Positions 6,969 through 8,508 of a stretch of 8,508 nucleotides of DNA are shown piece by piece. The number at the start of each line of letters is the position of its first letter. Position 1 is the first letter of the stretch. The notes under the pieces are model-generated. The model searched no databases. It was given only the letters and a program-made list of their open reading frames with translations, and was not told the DNA's origin. The position numbers and the translations under genes were made by a program. The DNA comes from Flavobacteriaceae bacterium (GTDB lineage: Bacteria; Bacteroidota; Bacteroidia; Flavobacteriales; Flavobacteriaceae): NCBI GenBank assembly GCA_018608735.1, contig JABAYZ010000286.1, positions 1 through 8,508 on the forward strand, given 5' to 3'.

Positions 6969-7040
6969 ACTAGTGATAAATTAGTAAGCGATTAGTTGGG
7001 ATAATGAATCTTATATCTCATAATATCTGCTGAAATTAGT
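6969..7040 (+). repeat. phased hexamer direct repeats (ATTAGT) upstream of the thiolase
   Basis: ACTAGT starts at 6969, and ATTAGT starts at 6980, 6991 and 7035. The starts are separated by 11, 11 and 44 bp, all exact multiples of 11, so the copies lie on nearly the same face of the helix. The block is in the 216-bp gap between the regulator and the thiolase, 31 bp upstream of the -7-like element at its nearest copy. Phased direct repeats are a usual form of activator site, including those of AraC-type proteins. Function is inferred. Confidence 0.4.
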
Positions 7041-7070
7041 ATAAAAAGTTCATTTTGAATATTTTTAGCT

Positions 7071-7078
7071 TACTTTTG
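7071..7078 (+). promoter_or_regulatory. Bacteroidota-type -7 element (TACTTTTG), candidate thiolase promoter
   Basis: TACTTTTG matches the Bacteroidota -7 consensus TAnnTTTG exactly. The nearest upstream TTTTG (7053-7057) leaves 13 bp, shorter than the usual 17-23 bp, so the -33 part is weak and an activator may be needed. A transcript starting a few bases downstream would have a leader of about 70 nt before the ATG at 7156. Confidence 0.4.
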
Positions 7079-7092
7079 AGTGAAAATTCACT
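7079..7092. promoter_or_regulatory. small palindrome AGTGAA-AA-TTCACT next to the -7 element
   Basis: Perfect 6-bp arms are separated by two bases, and the first arm starts directly after TACTTTTG. This would cover the expected transcription start, a typical repressor position. The arms include G and C, so it is less trivial than the A/T dyads elsewhere, but 6-bp arms can arise by chance. Confidence 0.3.
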
Positions 7093-7155
7093 TTATATAT
7101 TAGCAGCTTTGTAGGGATTAAGATTATTCTAAATTAAGGTTTTAAAATATTAATT

Positions 7156-8346
7156 ATGTCAAATCAAATTTATATCATCTCGGCTGTTAGGACACCTATG
7201 GGTGCTTTTGGTGGAGCCTTGGCTAAAGTTTCAGCTACTGACCTAGGGGCAGTCGCTATTGAACAAGCGGTTAAAAAAGCCCAAATAGATAAGGATAAAA
7301 TAGAAACTATAGTAATGGGCAATGTACTTTCGGCAAACTTAGGGCAAGCCCCCGCTAGACAAGCTTCTATGGCTGCCGGTTTACCAGAAAATGTTTGTGC
7401 AACGACCATAAACAAAGTATGTGCATCGGGCATGAAAGCGATTAGTGTTATTTTTAATGATATTAAATTAAAAAACTATGATGTGGGTATAGCAGGTGGT
7501 ATGGAAAACATGAGTTTAGTTCCCCATTACATTTCTAATTCAAGAACTGGAATGAGTTTTGGTCACTCTACTTTAATTGATGGTATGCTCAAGGATGGTC
7601 TTACCGATGTTTACAATCAAACCTCCATGGGTGTATCGGGAGATAAGACCGCAGATAAGTATCAGATAACAAGAGAACAACAAGATGAGTATGCCATTCA
7701 GTCCTATGTAAGAAGTAAAGAGGCTTGGGATATGGGAGCTTTTGAAGATGAGATAGCTCCAGTTCGTGTCCCCCAAAGAAAAGGTGACCCTGTGCTTGTG
7801 TCAGAAGATGAGACTTATAAACAAGCCAATTTTGAAAAAATGAAGCTTTTAAGACCAGCTTTTTCTGAAGATGGAACTGTGACAGCTGCTAACGCTAGTT
7901 CTATTAATGATGGAGCAAGTGCGTTAGTGGTGGCTAGTGAATCCTTTGTAGAGAACGAGAATATTATGCCAATGGCTAAAATCATAGCCTATGCTGAAGC
8001 GGAACAAGACCCAACATTTTTTACAACTACTCCCATTTTAGCTACCAAAAAAGTTTTGGAAAAAGCCAATCTCACACTTTCTGACATCGACTTTTTTGAG
8101 GTCAATGAAGCGTTTGCAGTTGTCCCGTTAGCTTTTATGAATGAGCTTAAAATAGAGGATTCCAAAGTTAACGTTTTTGGAGGTGCAGTTTCATTAGGCC
8201 ATCCACTAGGAAGTTCGGGTAGTAGAATCGTAGTTACGCTATTAAATGTTTTAAAAAATAAAAAGGCTAAATATGGTTTAGCTACTATATGCAACGGAGG
8301 TGGGGGAGCTAGTGCCCTAATCATAGAAAATTTAAGTCATGAATAA
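7156..8346 (+). CDS. thiolase, probably acting as 3-oxoadipyl-CoA thiolase (acetyl-CoA C-acyltransferase)
   Basis: The 396-residue type II thiolase has a complete active site: nucleophile Cys89 in NKVCASGMKAI, Asn317-Glu-Ala-Phe, His349 in SLGHPLGSSGSR, and Cys379 in CNGGGGAS. In the beta-ketoadipate pathway the last step cleaves 3-oxoadipyl-CoA with CoA to succinyl-CoA and acetyl-CoA (PcaF). The context of pca genes and the directly overlapping CoA-transferase supports that role. The motifs NKVCASGMKAI and AVSLGHP, however, resemble acetoacetyl-CoA thiolases more than classical PcaF, which I recall as having NRLCGSGM and AIALGHP. The true acyl-CoA substrate is therefore an inference. The gene overlaps the next start by 8 bases. 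The ATG at 7156 follows an A/T-rich leader without Shine-Dalgarno sequence. Confidence 0.85.
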   Translation: MSNQIYIISAVRTPMGAFGGALAKVSATDLGAVAIEQAVKKAQIDKDKIETIVMGNVLSANLGQAPARQASMAAGLPENVCATTINKVCASGMKAISVIFNDIKLKNYDVGIAGGMENMSLVPHYISNSRTGMSFGHSTLIDGMLKDGLTDVYNQTSMGVSGDKTADKYQITREQQDEYAIQSYVRSKEAWDMGAFEDEIAPVRVPQRKGDPVLVSEDETYKQANFEKMKLLRPAFSEDGTVTAANASSINDGASALVVASESFVENENIMPMAKIIAYAEAEQDPTFFTTTPILATKKVLEKANLTLSDIDFFEVNEAFAVVPLAFMNELKIEDSKVNVFGGAVSLGHPLGSSGSRIVVTLLNVLKNKKAKYGLATICNGGGGASALIIENLSHE

Positions 8347-8508
8347 AAAAGTAAATAATATTGTAGAGGCTTTAAATGGCGTTCAAGATGGAATGACATT
8401 AATGCTCGGAGGGTTCGGTTTGTGTGGAATCCCTGAAAATGCCATTTCTCAATTGGTTAAACTCCAAGTTTCTGACCTTACTTGTATTTCTAATAATGCA
8501 GGTATAGA
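8339..8508 (+). CDS. 3-oxoacid / 3-oxoadipate CoA-transferase subunit A (5' part, truncated by the window end)
   Basis: The first 56 codons are visible, beginning MNKKVNNIVEALNGVQDGM. They contain the CoA-transferase family I alpha-subunit marks GGFGLCGIPEN (24-34) and SNNAG (51-55). Here it would move CoA from succinyl-CoA to 3-oxoadipate (PcaI role), with a B subunit expected just beyond the window. The GGFGLCGIPE form is that of succinyl-CoA:3-ketoacid transferases (ScoA-like), whereas the classical PcaI motif as I recall it is GGFGTAG, so substrate remains inferred from context. The ATG overlaps the thiolase stop by 8 bases (8339-8346), implying coupled translation in one operon. It is in another frame from the thiolase and open to the window end. 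Confidence 0.85.
   Translation, partial: MNKKVNNIVEALNGVQDGMTLMLGGFGLCGIPENAISQLVKLQVSDLTCISNNAGI

Noticed and set aside
7170..8324. Three open frames on the minus strand (7170-7433, 7573-7776, 7989-8324)
   Set aside because: All are antisense to the complete thiolase; their translations are biased toward shadow composition and show no domain.
1..8508. Mobile elements, CRISPR arrays, tRNA/rRNA genes, defence genes
   Set aside because: None seen: no transposase-like frame, no spaced repeat array, no structured RNA motif. All the main frames belong to aromatic catabolism or its control.

Overview
The window is a nearly complete protocatechuate (beta-ketoadipate) catabolic locus. It comes from an AT-rich bacterium, most likely a member of the Bacteroidota in or near the Flavobacteriaceae. 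Reasons for that placement are the low GC, start codons preceded by A/T-rich leaders instead of Shine-Dalgarno sequences, an exact TAnnTTTG-type -7 element before the thiolase, and the family-level look of the proteins. No mobile element, phage gene, CRISPR array, tRNA or rRNA is visible.

Layout. On the minus strand, read from about 5870 down to 1, is one tightly packed unit: pcaH, pcaG, pcaB, vanA, vanB, a pcaD-pcaC fusion, and the first 11 codons of a probable pobA cut by the window edge. Divergently, on the plus strand, lie an AraC-family regulator (6070-6939), a thiolase (7156-8346) and the start of a CoA-transferase A subunit (8339 to the window end). The 199-bp divergent gap (5871-6069) is extremely AT-rich and dyad-rich. 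The 216-bp gap before the thiolase (6940-7155) holds phased ATTAGT repeats, a -7 element and a small palindrome.

How the genes work together. VanA/VanB (vanillate) and PobA (4-hydroxybenzoate) feed protocatechuate. PcaHG opens the ring, PcaB cycloisomerises, and the PcaD-PcaC fusion decarboxylates and hydrolyses to 3-oxoadipate. The CoA-transferase and thiolase then give succinyl-CoA and acetyl-CoA. The pathway is a known one, and I found no undescribed enzymatic system here.

The most notable observation is an in-frame amber codon near the 3' end of vanA. The frame stays open for 15 more codons that match the family's conserved C-terminus, and the original stop overlaps the vanB start as TAATG. 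This looks like a nonsense mutation, a sequencing error or a read-through site. Next in interest are hexamer repeats phased at 11 bp upstream of the thiolase, the AT-rich vanAB pair sitting inside the pca unit, and lower-pathway enzymes that resemble ketone-body or acetoacetyl-CoA enzymes more than classical PcaIJF.
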